64,000 nt of DNA from JBEKIK01 sp963838495 (GTDB lineage Bacteria; Planctomycetota; Planctomycetia; Pirellulales; Thermoguttaceae), in assembly GCA_963838495.1 (NCBI GenBank), contig CAWIRC010000003.1, positions 62,001-126,000 of the forward strand, given 5' to 3'. Below, in pieces: positions 1-10,797 of the stretch (its first letter is position 1; each line of letters begins with the position of its first letter). A program made the position numbers and the translations under genes. Below the pieces are notes generated by a model. The model saw only the letters and a program-made list of their open reading frames with translations. It did no database searches and was not told the DNA's origin.

Positions 1-2
1 AC

Positions 3-80
3 TGCAAGCAATTGGCCCAGCACGTCGCCATGAATCTTTCGCACGGCGAAAGGCTTGTAAACGGAATCGAAGTGCTGTAA
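3..80 (+). CDS. C-terminal end of an upstream gene (partial)
   Basis: The first 80 bases hold an open frame running in from the left edge and ending at TAA (78-80). The visible tail of about 25 residues contains LAQHVAMNLSHGERL and ends in NGIEVL. The gene lies on the same strand as the sugar isomerase-like gene that follows after about 140 bases. The style of the tail would fit an oxidoreductase of the Gfo/Idh/MocA type, but that is a guess from a few residues; the family cannot be told from this fragment. Confidence 0.35.
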   Translation, partial: CKQLAQHVAMNLSHGERLVNGIEVL

Positions 81-218
81 CCGCCGCCGGTTGGTTATTA
101 TCGAAATTGCGACGTATGGAATGCATCGCATCCGGTCGGCGCAGGTTCCCTTCATAAAAAGCCTTATCCTTGATATACTGGTTGATATCAAGGTTTCACC
201 CCAGGGAATCCCATCGCC

Positions 219-1112
219 ATGAAATGCTCCTCCCGCCGAAAATTTTTAAAGCAATCACTCGGACTTGGCGCCCTGGCCCTGGCCGCCGGGCCGCTGAGCG
301 ATTCATTGTTGTTCGCCGCTGAAAAACCGGGCTCGAAAATGAAAATCGGGCTGGTCACGTTTCGCTGGGGGCAAGACTGGGACTTGCCCACGCTCCTGGC
401 CAACTGCGAAAAAGCCCAAGTCCTCGGCGTCGAATTGCGCACTGGGCATAAACACGGCGTCGAGCCCGCTCTCGGCGCCGCTGAAAGAAAAGATGTGCGG
501 AAACGGTTCGCCGACAGCCCGGTGATCTTTGTCGGGTTGGGCACCAACGAGTGCTTCGATAGTCCCGACCCGGCCAAGCTCGCCCAATCCATGGAAAAGG
601 CCAAGTCTTTCGTCGTGCTCAGCCACGACTGCGGCGGCAGCGGCGTAAAAGTCAAGCCCAACGATTTTCATCCCGATGTGCCCCGCGAAAAAACCATCGA
701 GCAAATCGGAACGTCGCTAAATGAACTGGGCAAATTCGCCGCCGATTACGGGCAGTCGATCCGCCTGGAAGTCCACGGCTCCTGCGCCGAATTGCCCACC
801 ATCAAGCAAATCATGGATATAGCGACCGAAAAAAACGTAGGAGTATGCTGGAATTGCAACGACGAAGATCTCCGCGGCGGCGGCCTGGAATACAACTTCA
901 ACCTGGTAAAAGACCGCCTGGCCGATACCGCGCACGTGCGGGAACTGAACGTCGGCAACTATCCCTATCAGGAACTCATCAATCTGTTTGTGAAAATCGA
1001 TTACCCGGGCTGGATCATGCTGGAATGCCGCACAAATCCCAAAGACCGCCTGGCCGCGATGATCGAGCAGCGGGAAATCTGGCAAAAAATGATCGCCAAC
1101 GCCCAGGCCTGA
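219..1112 (+). CDS. TAT-exported sugar phosphate isomerase/epimerase-like TIM barrel protein
   Basis: This 297-residue protein starts with a twin-arginine leader (SRRKFLKQ followed by a hydrophobic stretch and LLFAAE near residue 34), so it is probably exported folded by the Tat pathway. The mature part looks like the xylose isomerase-like TIM barrel (AP endonuclease family 2 fold). Visible conserved pieces are KIGLVTFRWG at the barrel start, RLEVHG near residue 186, CWNCND near 212 and a terminal GWIMLECRTNP segment. Such proteins isomerise or epimerise sugars or sugar acids with a divalent metal; the substrate cannot be read from sequence. The chosen ATG is the only start that includes the full Tat signal. 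Family call is firm, substrate unknown. Confidence 0.85.
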   Translation: MKCSSRRKFLKQSLGLGALALAAGPLSDSLLFAAEKPGSKMKIGLVTFRWGQDWDLPTLLANCEKAQVLGVELRTGHKHGVEPALGAAERKDVRKRFADSPVIFVGLGTNECFDSPDPAKLAQSMEKAKSFVVLSHDCGGSGVKVKPNDFHPDVPREKTIEQIGTSLNELGKFAADYGQSIRLEVHGSCAELPTIKQIMDIATEKNVGVCWNCNDEDLRGGGLEYNFNLVKDRLADTAHVRELNVGNYPYQELINLFVKIDYPGWIMLECRTNPKDRLAAMIEQREIWQKMIANAQA

Positions 1113-1223
1113 TCGCCCGGTTTAGCCCGGGAGCTTGCTCCCGGTGATATTGACTGCGCTACACCGACCCAAGTTCCGCCATAACCCGGCACCCAACGAC
1201 CGCCGGAAAAAGCCGTTTTGCCC

Positions 1224-2685
1224 TTATTGCACCCCGGGCATCAGCTTCTTGATGGGCTTTGTCAAAACGAGCATGCGCTATTCCCGCCGCGGACGTGATC
1301 AGAACGATCAGCAGGAACCGGCCAGGCATTTGAGGGACCGACTCTTCGGAAAATGCCCCTGCTATCAATCCGGCGCAGAGGTTTCCCAACGAGGTGGCCA
1401 AAAACCAAATGCCCATCATCTGCCCCACAAGCCGCTGCGGGGCTAGTTTTGTTACCGAACTCAAGCCCACCGGGCTAAGGCAAAGCTCGCCCACGGTATG
1501 TAAAAAATAAGTGGCGATAAGCCAGGTCGGCAGGACTTTCTCGCCCTCCGCCACATACACCGCCGCCCATGCCATAATCGCAAATCCCAAGCTTAAAAAC
1601 AGCAACCCAAGGCTGAATTTCACGGGTATGGATGGGTCTTTTTGCCGCCGCGCCAAATACACCCATAGCCCTGCCGCCAAAGGCGCCAGAATAAGAACAA
1701 AAGCGGGAGGAATCGATTGAAACCAGCTTGCCGGCACCTCGTAATTCATAAAACCCATGTCTCGATTGGTGTGTCGTTCGGCAAACAGGTTTAAAGTCGA
1801 TCCGGCCTGTTCGTACCCCGCAAAAAACACGGCCGAGGTAATAAAGAGCACCGCTATTACGGCGACCCTTTTCTTTTCGACCCCGTCCAGTTTGCCGAAA
1901 AGAAACACGTAAGCGAAATACAACACAGCCATCGAGATAATGACATAACTTGTTCTTTCCGCCAACCATAATGGATCGATTTTTACTATCCCAGTCAAAA
2001 CCAGGACTATGACTCCCGTTAAAACCGCCAATCCTGAGCCCAAAAGCAGCCAGTCATTGCGTCCGGTTGGCCGGGCAGGATCGAGCCGTTTGCCGGCGTC
2101 TCCTAGAATAGGCGCAAAAATGCGATATTGGATCAACCCAAAGACCATGCCTACTCCGGCGGCGGCGAATCCATAGTGCCAGTCGATTTGTTTGGCAAAG
2201 TAGCCGCAAACGAGCGGTCCGATCATCGCGCCGAGGTTGATGCCCATGTAGAAGATTGTAAAGCCGGCGTCGCGTCGTCCGCCGCCCTCGGGATAGAGCC
2301 GCCCGACCATGGCGCTGATGTTGGGTTTAAGCATGCCCGTGCCTAGGATTATTATCAGCAACCCGAGAAAAAAAGTATTGTCCCTAGGCACGATCAAAGT
2401 GAATTGCCCGAGAGCGATCAGAATCCCGCCCCACCATACCGTCCGCCTTGCGCCCAACAAACGGTCGGCGATCCACCCGCCGGGCAGGGCCGCCATGTAA
2501 ACACCCGCTACGTATAGTCCGTAAATGGCCGTCGCCGTTTTGTCGTTTAAGCCCAGCCCGCCTTTTTCCACTAGTGCCACCATGTAAAGCACCAGCAGCG
2601 CCCGCATGCCGTAATAGCTGAACCGCTCCCACATCTCGGTGAAGAACAGCACGTACAGTCCGCGCGGTTGGGCCGATGCTTTCAT
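1224..2685 (-). CDS. POT/PTR family proton-dependent oligopeptide transporter (frame break near C-terminus)
   Basis: An integral membrane transporter of the major facilitator superfamily, POT branch, which imports di- and tripeptides with protons. The family signature ExxERFSYYG is present at residues 17-26 (EMWERFSYYG), followed by about 12-14 hydrophobic helices. The uninterrupted frame runs on to 1159 with an unlikely arginine/alanine-rich tail. In the neighbouring frame the sequence just after AAGIA reads MLVLTKPIKKLMPGVQ and stops at 1224-1226, which is the usual POT ending, so I place the end at 1224 and a frame break near 1272. The next gene on the same strand upstream is a secreted dipeptidyl peptidase-like protein, so peptide release and peptide uptake may be linked. 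Confidence 0.9.
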
Positions 2686-2803
2686 GAGTCGGTTATCAGT
2701 TGTCCGTTATAAGTTGTCAGTGATCAGTGGGCAGTGTTGGTAGGACGACTTTCAAAGTCGTCCTACGGTCATCGCAAAACCGCACACGGTTTTTCTGCCA
2801 CAA

Positions 2804-2868
2804 TTCATCCCTCATCCTTCATCCCTCATCCTTCATCATTCTGCATTCTGCATTCTGCATTCTTCATT
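2804..2868. repeat. short tandem repeats between two minus-strand genes
   Basis: The gap downstream of the S9 peptidase contains alternating CTTCATC and CCTCATC units followed by three copies of ATTCTGC. It is low-complexity, pyrimidine-rich on the + strand and reaches the last codons of the peptidase gene. No function is visible. Confidence 0.6.
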
Positions 2869-5392
2869 CCTGCCGCGGCTCAACGCCCAGCAGGTTGCGC
2901 ACGAAAAAGTCCTGGCGGCGGCGCTGGCCGTAGGGCGATTCGGCCGAGCCGTGCCCCCGGCCCGGGAATATCAAGAGCTCAAAATCCTTGTCGGCCTTGA
3001 TCAGGGCGTTGACCACCTGCATCGTCGAGGCGGGGTCCACGTTTTCGTCCATTTCGCCCACGCAGAGCATGAGTTTACCTTGAATCTTGGCGGCGCCGGT
3101 CACATTCGACTGCGCCTCGTATTCCGGGCCGACGGGCCAGCCCATCCACTGCTCGTTCCACCAGATCTTATCCATGCGGTTGTCGTGGCAGCCGCAATCG
3201 GAAACGGCGACTTTGTAAAAATCGCCGTGGTCGATAAGCGCCCGGGTCGAACTTTGCCCGCCCGCCGACCCTCCGTAAATGCCTACGCGGCTTAAGTCCA
3301 TATAAGGATATTTCTCCGCCGCGGTCTTGATCCACAGTATGTGATCGGGAAATCCGGAATCGGCTAGATTCTTCCAACAAACGTCGTGAAACTTCTTCGA
3401 GCGGTTCGACGTGCCCATCCCGTCGCTCTGCACCAGGATGAATCCCAACTCGGCCAATATCTGCGGCGAATGCAGGGGGCTGAAAGCCTTGGGCACAAAA
3501 GCTCCCTGCGGTCCGGCGTAAATCAGCTCGATAACCGGATATTTTCTCGATGGATCGAAAATCGTGGGCCGATAGATCACCCCGTAAATATCGGTCGCGC
3601 CGTCGCGGCCCTTGGCCACGAACCGCTCCGGGATCTTCCATCCGGTCTTGAGCAATTCGCTCCAGTCGGCCTCTTCCAATTTGCAGACCAAAGAGCCGTC
3701 TTCCATGCGGCGAAGTTCATTTACCGGCGGCATGTCGATGCGCGAGAATGTATCGATGAAAAATCTCCGATCGGGCGAGAATTTAATCGTGTGCGTCCCG
3801 TCGCCCTCGGTGAGCATGGTCAGGCCCGTGCCGTCGAAATTCACCCGGCAGTAATGGATGTAATACGGATCCTGCCCGGGCCGAATGCCCCCGGCATAGA
3901 AGTATATTTGCCGTTTTTCCGGGTCCACCTTTTCCACGCTGCGAACGACCCACTCTCCCTTGGTGATCTGGTTTTTCACGTCGCCGGTCTTGGCGTCGTA
4001 GAGATAAAGGTGATTCCACCCGTCTCGTTCGGACATGCAGATGATCTCGCCGCTCTCATCGAGATACCGCAGAAATTGTTTGCCGGAATAATCGATAAAC
4101 GTGGGGCTCTGTTCCTCGACCACGGTTTGCACTTTGCCCGTGGCTGCGTCGGCGGCAAGCACCCGCATCACTTGGTGGCCGCGCTGATTGTGGTGGAACA
4201 TGAAGCGGCTGGAATCGGGATCCCAATGCACGTCGCTCACGCTCCATGGATTGGGGAACAATTCATCGCTTATGGGAATGTGCTTCCGGCCGGCCACGTC
4301 GAATAATTGCGGCTTGGAAAAGGGGATTTTATCGCCCGGCTTCAGGTAATCGTACGAATGCAGCTTGGGCTGAACCTGGTCCTTGGGCGAAGATTCGACG
4401 TAATAGACCTTGTGCTCGTCGCCTTTTTTAGTCCGCAGGACAACCAGTTTTTTTGAATCGGGCGACCAATATAACTCCCCGGAATATTCGTCTTCCGGGT
4501 TCCCGTCGTCGCTTAGTTCAGTCTCTTCGTGCGATTCGGCGTCGCGCAGATATACATTGTGATCCTTGAAAAAGGCCGCCCACTGGCCGTCGGGCGACGT
4601 GGCGCTTTCCGACCTGGGACCGCGGTAGCGGCGCCCCTCGGGCGGATCGGGAATCTTTTGATTGTCGTCTATTACCGCCGAGCCCGCCTGTTCCTCGGCC
4701 TGGAATATGCCCAGTGTTTTTCCCTGCGGATCGGCCGCCAGCCACACGTGCCCCGCGTAGGTATGTTGCACCAGTTTATCGCCCGGCTTGATTTTGCCGT
4801 ACGAATGTCGCCTGCCTTCCTCGTCGAGCCAGAAGATTTCCACCTCGGTCTTGGTCTGGTTGATAAATGTCAGCGAGGTTTCTTCCCCGGCCGGCCCGCT
4901 TCGCCGTGGAAATCTCCGCGGCTCGGACGGGCGTGTGGGTTTTTCCCCGTCTTTTGCCTCGCGCAGCTCGTAAGTTTGCAAATCGCATCGCCAGATCTTG
5001 CCCGCATTGTGCACGAATACGGCGCTCGCGTCTTCATTGTATTCCAACGTGTCGATGGGCAGCCTCTGGGCGTCAACTTCCTTCTCCAGCGCCTTGCCCA
5101 GCGCTTTTGCCATTTTTTCGTGGTCAAAGGCCGGTTCGCGCGTGCCCTTTACTGCGTCGACTAAAATGAATTCACACTCGCCCCCGCCCCATTCGTTGCG
5201 ATACCAGAATCGGGCATTGTCGCCGTACCAGTTGGGCGTTACCCGGTTCTTGAAAACCTTGTTGGTTGTAACTTTTCGCAAGCCGTTGGCCCGCTCGTAA
5301 TCGGCCTTCGTGCCTTGGGCCGGAGATGATGCGCATAAATTCAGAAAAACCAGAATTGCCAACGCGTAAATTGATAATGCGTGTCTTTTCAT
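2864..5392 (-). CDS. secreted S9 family peptidase (dipeptidyl peptidase IV-like)
   Basis: An 842-residue exported serine peptidase. Residues 1-25 form a Sec signal peptide (hydrophobic core YALAILVFLNLCA, cut near SPAQG). Residues about 40-590 match the beta-propeller of the DPP-IV N-terminal domain, with recurring WSPDSKK- and SPDGQWAAF-type blades. Residues about 620-842 form the alpha/beta hydrolase domain: nucleophile Ser in GIYGGSAGG near 708, Asp in GEMDENVD near 782 and His in GRGHG near 813. The family removes dipeptides from the N-terminus of proline-containing peptides in the periplasm. The POT transporter lies directly downstream on the same strand, consistent with peptide scavenging. 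Length and catalytic triad are complete. Confidence 0.93.
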   Translation of the reverse strand: MKRHALSIYALAILVFLNLCASSPAQGTKADYERANGLRKVTTNKVFKNRVTPNWYGDNARFWYRNEWGGGECEFILVDAVKGTREPAFDHEKMAKALGKALEKEVDAQRLPIDTLEYNEDASAVFVHNAGKIWRCDLQTYELREAKDGEKPTRPSEPRRFPRRSGPAGEETSLTFINQTKTEVEIFWLDEEGRRHSYGKIKPGDKLVQHTYAGHVWLAADPQGKTLGIFQAEEQAGSAVIDDNQKIPDPPEGRRYRGPRSESATSPDGQWAAFFKDHNVYLRDAESHEETELSDDGNPEDEYSGELYWSPDSKKLVVLRTKKGDEHKVYYVESSPKDQVQPKLHSYDYLKPGDKIPFSKPQLFDVAGRKHIPISDELFPNPWSVSDVHWDPDSSRFMFHHNQRGHQVMRVLAADAATGKVQTVVEEQSPTFIDYSGKQFLRYLDESGEIICMSERDGWNHLYLYDAKTGDVKNQITKGEWVVRSVEKVDPEKRQIYFYAGGIRPGQDPYYIHYCRVNFDGTGLTMLTEGDGTHTIKFSPDRRFFIDTFSRIDMPPVNELRRMEDGSLVCKLEEADWSELLKTGWKIPERFVAKGRDGATDIYGVIYRPTIFDPSRKYPVIELIYAGPQGAFVPKAFSPLHSPQILAELGFILVQSDGMGTSNRSKKFHDVCWKNLADSGFPDHILWIKTAAEKYPYMDLSRVGIYGGSAGGQSSTRALIDHGDFYKVAVSDCGCHDNRMDKIWWNEQWMGWPVGPEYEAQSNVTGAAKIQGKLMLCVGEMDENVDPASTMQVVNALIKADKDFELLIFPGRGHGSAESPYGQRRRQDFFVRNLLGVEPRQE

Positions 5393-5509
5393 GGAAGTTA
5401 TTCTCGGTCTGGTTGTTTAACCCCGGGATACCGGCAGAATAGGACTTATGTGACCAATAGGACTTATAAGACTCATCGGTCACATAGGTCCTATCATGAT
5501 TGCGTATAT

Positions 5510-7278
5510 TTATCGCGCTCTGCTCAACCGCTCGCGCACCAATTCAGGCAGATACTTGACCGGCACCGAGGCCGGGGCCAGTACCGCTTCGTGGTACCGC
5601 CCCAGGTCGAATTTATCGCCCATCTCCCGCTCGATTTGCTGGCGCAGGCGGTACATCGCCGTTCGGCCTATGAAATACGTGGAAAGCTGGCAGGAACTTT
5701 GCTTGGAGCGGATGATCTTCAGCCTCGCTTCGCCCTCGGACTGATACGCGCCGTTGACCAGGAATTTCAGGGCCTCGTCGTCGGTCATCTCGGTGCAGTG
5801 CATTTTATAGTCTAAAATGGCGTTGGCCACCGCGCGGAGATAGAACTTCTGCTGTGTCAAACGCAGGGCCAGGCTCCCGTCGCCGTAGCCCTGGTCGAGC
5901 ATCATCTGCTCGGTGTAAACCGCCCAGCCTTCGACATACACCCCCGATTCCAACACCCGGCGCACAAGCGATGGATTCCTATGGGCATACTCCAATTGCA
6001 CAAAATGGCCGGGATAAGCCTCGTGAATTGTCAGAATCTGCATCATGTGTGAGTTGTATTCCTCCAGCAAGGTTTCCACGCGCTTGGCGTCCCAATCCTT
6101 GGGCGGAGGGCTGACCGCGTAAAAACTTACCGCCTTGGGATCCAAGGGCGGGGCCGGCTCGCAATAGGCCGTCGAATTGCCGCGCTTGAATTCCGGCATC
6201 TCCACGACCTGGCAATTGTCGGGCTCGGGCAGGCGAACAATATCATGCCCCGCAATGAACGTCTTGATCTTCTGCACGTTCGCCCGGGCGTTCGGCACAA
6301 GGTCTTCCGGCTTGCCGTGTTCCAGGCCGATCTTCTCCAGCACTTGTTCGATGCAAAAGCGGCGGCCCTCGGCGTCGTCCGGCGGCAGCGCCTGCTGCGG
6401 GAAGTAACGGCTCCAAAGCTGCCTGGCGATAAGATACATGTCGCGCTCGACGCGCGTAAACTCCGACTCGGCCTCGGCCAGGACCTGCTCGGGCGTCACG
6501 TCGGCCTCCAGATCGAGCCGCAGCTTTTCCGCGAATTTCTCCCTTCCCAACCGCCACTCGCCATGCGCACGCGGCAGCAGGTCTTTTTCCAGAAATTGCT
6601 GGTATTGCTTTAAGGTTCCCACGAGCGGTTGTGCGGCTGCTTTCAAGGCGTCGATTTGCGGCGTTTCGCCGGCCAGTTGAAAGATATCCCGCTCATAAAA
6701 ACCGATCGCCCCCAGGTTCTGCTTGATCGCGGTTTCGGTAACTGCCGCCGGCGGATTTTGCAGGCTCCGCCGGGCCTCGGCAATCGCCTCGGGAATGAGC
6801 TTCATGCGGGCGATCGAGTTCGTTATGTTGGTTTCCTTGGGCAGCGTGGACTGCGTGAGCGGAACGTATACGCTGTCGTTAATATAAGCGTTGTACGTAC
6901 GGGGATCCAACTCGAACGGCCGAATATTCTCCGCGTTCCAAATGAACGACTTGAGATGAAGTTGAAATATTTCAAAGTCGATCTTTCCGTCCCGCGACAG
7001 ATTGTCGTAATCCACCTGCCTGGGCAGTTCTGCCAATGTTTTGCGCCATGTTCGACCCAGTTTTTTCGGGCTTGCGGTGAAATATCGTCCAGCAGATTGT
7101 CGTAACGGTGCTCGCCCAGCCTGGTGGCGTCCAACGGCCGCAGTTTAAATGTTTCCTCCAGATATTGTTTAAAAAAAGCGTTGAGCCTGGCGTCGGCCTC
7201 TTCGGCGAAACCCGGAGATAAACCGACCGAGAGAAGACACAGCGTTGCCATAATGTTTCCTATCAATATTATTCTCAT
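5510..7278 (-). CDS. DUF885 family exported protein (one-base frame break near residue 80)
   Basis: A secreted DUF885 protein, a family with a metallopeptidase-like HExxxGH signature seen here as HEAYPGH about two thirds along. The N-terminus lies in one frame (Sec signal MRIILIGNIMATLCLLS, then RLNAFFKQYLEETFKLRPL up to RKNWVEHGAK). The rest is in another frame starting LAELPRQVDYDNLSRDGKID. Restoring one A in the A-run at 7039-7042 joins the two as GAKTLAELPRQ, the normal family sequence. Full length would be about 589 residues. It lies 117 bases downstream of the S9 peptidase gene on the same strand. Enzymatic activity of the family is poorly characterised; I infer peptide hydrolysis only from the motif. 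Confidence 0.88.
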
Positions 7279-7463
7279 ATTACTTAGCCTTGCTGTTTCG
7301 GATAACCTGAATGTGCCTGGACAGCTTGATACAAATGCCGTCCTATGCAGTTGATAATAGATCTATTATAACCGGTATTCGTCGTATATAATACTTCTTG
7401 TAAATGGGTAACTATTTTAGGCAATAACTTTTTTTTAAATTTACGACAAGGGCTATCGGATAC

Positions 7464-9605
7464 ATGAACGCGATTTTTAAGAAATGGATTCTGGGTTTGG
7501 CAACGGCATGTGTTTTGTGGTTGCCGTCGCCTGTTTCGGCGCAATCGGGTTTGTTCGAGGGCAATCAAGGCGGAGGATTCTTCGGCGCAGGCGCCGACGC
7601 TAAAGACATTGTCAAACTGGATGCCCGCTTCACCCCGCCCGCCGGCAACAGGCTAGCCATGTTGTTCATCACCGCCGATATCAAACAGGGCTGGCACATT
7701 TATTCCATCACCCAGGAGCCGGGAGGGCCGATCCGCACGAAAATTGATCTGGTCCCGTCACCGCAATATCGGCTGGCCGGCGAGTTCCAATCGCAGCCGC
7801 CGCCGAAAAAGGAAAAAGAACCCGACGCCTTCGGCGATTTGCCGATCGAAAGTCATTCCGGATCGGTAACCTGGTTCGCTCCCTTGGAATTTTCCCCCGG
7901 CGTTGACCCGGCCTCGCTGAGGATCGAGGGAAAGGTGACGGTGCAGCCTTGCGACGCCAATGCCTGCCTGCCGCCGCGTGATGTGCCGTTCAGCGCCGTT
8001 CTCGGCCGCGGCATTGATTTGTCGCCGGAGCAAATCAAAATGCTTTCAGTGTCTAAGCCGTCTTTGCCTGGGGGAGGTACGATTCAAATTCCGGCATCTC
8101 AAAATGAATTGCCTAAACAAACACTATCCCCCATACCGGCAGTCGAACAATCCGAAAAAAAGGGATTGGAATGGCTTCCATTTTCAACGCCATCGTTCAA
8201 ACAATTCGCCGGACCAATGTTCGACGAGCAAATTCTCAAACATAATATTCAAAGCCGCCTGCAATTCACAAGCTTATGGCGGGAAATGCTGCTGGGCTTT
8301 CTCGGCGGCATTATTCTGAATTTGATGCCCTGCGTGTTGCCGGTAATCGGATTGAAAATCATCTCCTTCGTCGAGCAATCGGGAAAAAACCGCTTACACG
8401 CCTTTATGTTGAATGTGTGGTATTCGGCCGGGCTGATCTCGGTCTTCCTGCTCCTCGCCGCGCTGGCCGCTTTTAACAAACTGGGCTGGGGACAACTTTT
8501 CATGTTCCCGGCCTTTAACGTAGCCATGGCGGCCGTGGTGTTTGTAATGGGGCTCAGCTTTTTGGGCGTGTGGGAGATTCCCATACCCGGTTTTATCGGC
8601 AGCGGAAAAACAGCCGATCTGGCCCAGCGCGAAGGACTGTCCGGCGCCTTTGCCAAGGGCGTCGTGACGACCATCCTGGCCACCCCCTGCACCGGACCTT
8701 TCATGGCCTCCGCCTTGTTTTGGGCGGTAAGCCAGCCGCCGCAGATCACCTTCCTGGTTTTCGCCAGCGTGGGGTTGGGCATGGCCAGCCCTTATCTCTT
8801 GATCGGCGCATTTCCCGAACTGATCCGCTTTCTACCAAAGCCCGGCGCCTGGATGGATACCTTCAAGCACATCATGGGCTTTGTTTTGATGGCCACAGTG
8901 GTTTATATTTTTACATTTTTAGAATGGCCGTACGTCGTGCCCACCATCGGCCTGCTGATGGCCTTTTGGGCGGGATGCTGGTGGATAGGCCGCACCCCGT
9001 TATACGCCGAGCCAAGCGCCCGATTTCGTGCCTCGGCGCAAGCCGGCATTTTCGTCGCCGTGATTTGGATCTTCATGTTTCCCGGACTGAGCGGCCTTAG
9101 CGGCGGACGTATAAACTGGGGCGGGCTCTACGACGTGATGAACGGCCGCTTGAACGAATCTTACCAGCGCTGCGTCCAACGACATTGGGAAGATCTTCAA
9201 CGCCAAGGTTTTACATTGGTCCGGGACGCGGGCATATTGCAGCCGATTAACAACTCCGGTGGGCCGAAAACCATCGTCGTCGATTTCACCGCCGATTGGT
9301 GCGCCACCTGCAAAACCCTGGAGGCAACCATTCTTAATACCGATGCCGTGCGGCAAACCGTTCTTCAAAACGATATAGTTTTAATGAAGGCCGACTGGAC
9401 CCACGAAGATCCCCAAGTCACGGCCATGCTTGACCTGCTGGGCGCCCGGCAGGTGCCCACCTTGGCCATTTTTCCGGCCAATCTGTCCAACGATCCCATT
9501 GTTTTCCGCGGCTGGTACGGCAAGCAAGATTTGTTAAAGGCATTGAATGATGCCGGAGCGTCGAAAAAAGCTTCTGAGCTAGAGATTCAGGGTTCAGCGC
9601 TATAA
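7464..9605 (+). CDS. dsbD: thiol:disulfide interchange protein DsbD
   Basis: A 713-residue inner-membrane electron carrier moving reducing power from cytoplasmic thioredoxin to periplasmic thiols. All three modules are visible. After a signal peptide (cut near VSAQS) comes the periplasmic alpha domain with its cysteine pair in QPCDANACLPP (about 158-164). Next is the membrane domain with the essential cysteines in LNLMPCVLPVIG (about 288) and TPCTGPFM (about 410). Last is a C-terminal thioredoxin domain with the active site FTADWCATCK (about 615). The gene stands alone between convergent or divergent neighbours and is followed by a strong hairpin terminator. Upstream about 180 bases are AT-rich and could hold its promoter. 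Confidence 0.95.
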   Translation: MNAIFKKWILGLATACVLWLPSPVSAQSGLFEGNQGGGFFGAGADAKDIVKLDARFTPPAGNRLAMLFITADIKQGWHIYSITQEPGGPIRTKIDLVPSPQYRLAGEFQSQPPPKKEKEPDAFGDLPIESHSGSVTWFAPLEFSPGVDPASLRIEGKVTVQPCDANACLPPRDVPFSAVLGRGIDLSPEQIKMLSVSKPSLPGGGTIQIPASQNELPKQTLSPIPAVEQSEKKGLEWLPFSTPSFKQFAGPMFDEQILKHNIQSRLQFTSLWREMLLGFLGGIILNLMPCVLPVIGLKIISFVEQSGKNRLHAFMLNVWYSAGLISVFLLLAALAAFNKLGWGQLFMFPAFNVAMAAVVFVMGLSFLGVWEIPIPGFIGSGKTADLAQREGLSGAFAKGVVTTILATPCTGPFMASALFWAVSQPPQITFLVFASVGLGMASPYLLIGAFPELIRFLPKPGAWMDTFKHIMGFVLMATVVYIFTFLEWPYVVPTIGLLMAFWAGCWWIGRTPLYAEPSARFRASAQAGIFVAVIWIFMFPGLSGLSGGRINWGGLYDVMNGRLNESYQRCVQRHWEDLQRQGFTLVRDAGILQPINNSGGPKTIVVDFTADWCATCKTLEATILNTDAVRQTVLQNDIVLMKADWTHEDPQVTAMLDLLGARQVPTLAIFPANLSNDPIVFRGWYGKQDLLKALNDAGASKKASELEIQGSAL

Positions 9606-9630
9606 TAACGTTTAACGCTATAAAAAATTT

Positions 9631-9664
9631 AACCCCCGGTGATTACACCGGGGGGGTTTTTACT
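9631..9664 (+). terminator. rho-independent terminator after dsbD
   Basis: A stem CCCCCGGTG / CACCGGGGG with a short loop is followed by a run of T on the + strand, 26 bases after the dsbD stop. The minus strand also shows a T-rich tail after the stem, so it may also serve the convergent purM gene. A nearly identical hairpin follows glgX at about 16.3 kb. Confidence 0.85.
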
Positions 9665-9714
9665 TTCATCCTTCCTCCACAATCTCTAATCCCTAATCCC
9701 CAATCCCCAATCCC

Positions 9715-10779
9715 TCATTTCCCCCAAACGACGCCCCGCGGGCCTTTTTCCACACGCCCTATGGCCCAGCTTTTCAGCTTCGACCGCTTTAATTGCTGGC
9801 GTATGCTGTCGGCATAAAACGGCGCGACTGCCAACACCAAGCCGATGCCCATGTTGAACACCTGGTCCATCTCGGCCTGATCCACCTCGCCCAAGCGCTG
9901 AAGCCATGAAAAAATCGGCGGCGCCGGCCAACTGCCGCGCTCGATTATCACCTGCACGCCTTCGGGCACGATCCGCTCCAGGTTCTCGCACAATCCGCCG
10001 CCCGTGATGTGAGCGATGCCGTGCACGATGTTCTTGACCGTGTAGTAATTCAGAATTTGCCGCACCGGCCGGGCGTAGATTTTCGTCGGCTCCAGCAGCG
10101 CTTGGCCCACGGCTCGCCCCAGTTCCTCCACGTGATCGTTTATCGAAAGCCCGGCGATGTCGAAAACAATTTTCCGCGCCAGGCTGTACCCGTTGGAATG
10201 CAAGCCCGTCGACGCCACGCCCAGCACCACGTCGCCGGGTTCGATGGCCTTGCCGTCAATTATGTTTTTCTTGTCCACCACGCCCACGCAGAACCCGGCC
10301 AGGTCGTAATCGCCGGGGGCGTACATGTCGGGCAGGATGGCGGTCTCGCCGCCTAAAAGCGCGCAATCGCTTTGGATGCAGCCCGCCGTGATGCCTTCTA
10401 CAAGCTGCTCCAGCAGGTCCGGATCGTCCTTAGGCATGGCCACGTAATCCAGGAAGAACAAAGGCTCGGCCCCGCAGCACAGGGCGTCGTTTACGCTCAT
10501 GGCCACCAGGTCGATGCCCACCGTATTGTGCACGCCCATGGCCCCGGCCACTTTCAGCTTGGTCCCCACGCCGTCGGTGCAGGAGACAAGCACCGGCTGC
10601 TTGTACTTTCGGGCAAAAAGCTTATTTTCAAAATCGAGTTGGAACAGCCCGGCAAACCCACCCTCCAGCGGTATAACCCTGGGCGTGAACGTCCGCGTCA
10701 AAAGCCCCGGCAGCCTCGCCATCGCCTGGCGGTAAACATCCAGATCAACTCCCGCATCCTTATAAGTCGCTTTGGCCAT
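9715..10779 (-). CDS. purM: phosphoribosylformylglycinamidine cyclo-ligase
   Basis: PurM (AIR synthetase) closes the imidazole ring in step five of purine synthesis, using ATP in the cytosol. The 354-residue protein begins MAKATYKDAGVD and carries the family landmarks: CTDGVGTKLK near 68, IDLVAMSVNDALCCGAEPLFF near 90, GGETAILPDMY near 145, STGLHSNGYSLAR near 190 and HITGGGLCENL near 264. It is a complete, normal-length member with no neighbouring pur genes, so it is transcribed alone. The start ATG is the only one compatible with the conserved N-terminus. Confidence 0.96.
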   Translation of the reverse strand: MAKATYKDAGVDLDVYRQAMARLPGLLTRTFTPRVIPLEGGFAGLFQLDFENKLFARKYKQPVLVSCTDGVGTKLKVAGAMGVHNTVGIDLVAMSVNDALCCGAEPLFFLDYVAMPKDDPDLLEQLVEGITAGCIQSDCALLGGETAILPDMYAPGDYDLAGFCVGVVDKKNIIDGKAIEPGDVVLGVASTGLHSNGYSLARKIVFDIAGLSINDHVEELGRAVGQALLEPTKIYARPVRQILNYYTVKNIVHGIAHITGGGLCENLERIVPEGVQVIIERGSWPAPPIFSWLQRLGEVDQAEMDQVFNMGIGLVLAVAPFYADSIRQQLKRSKLKSWAIGRVEKGPRGVVWGK

Positions 10780-10797
10780 TTGTTAATAATAATCAGT

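Noticed and set aside
3386..4306. 306-codon + strand frame inside the S9 peptidase region
   Set aside because: Antisense to a well-conserved peptidase with a complete catalytic triad; no ribosome binding site or family features.
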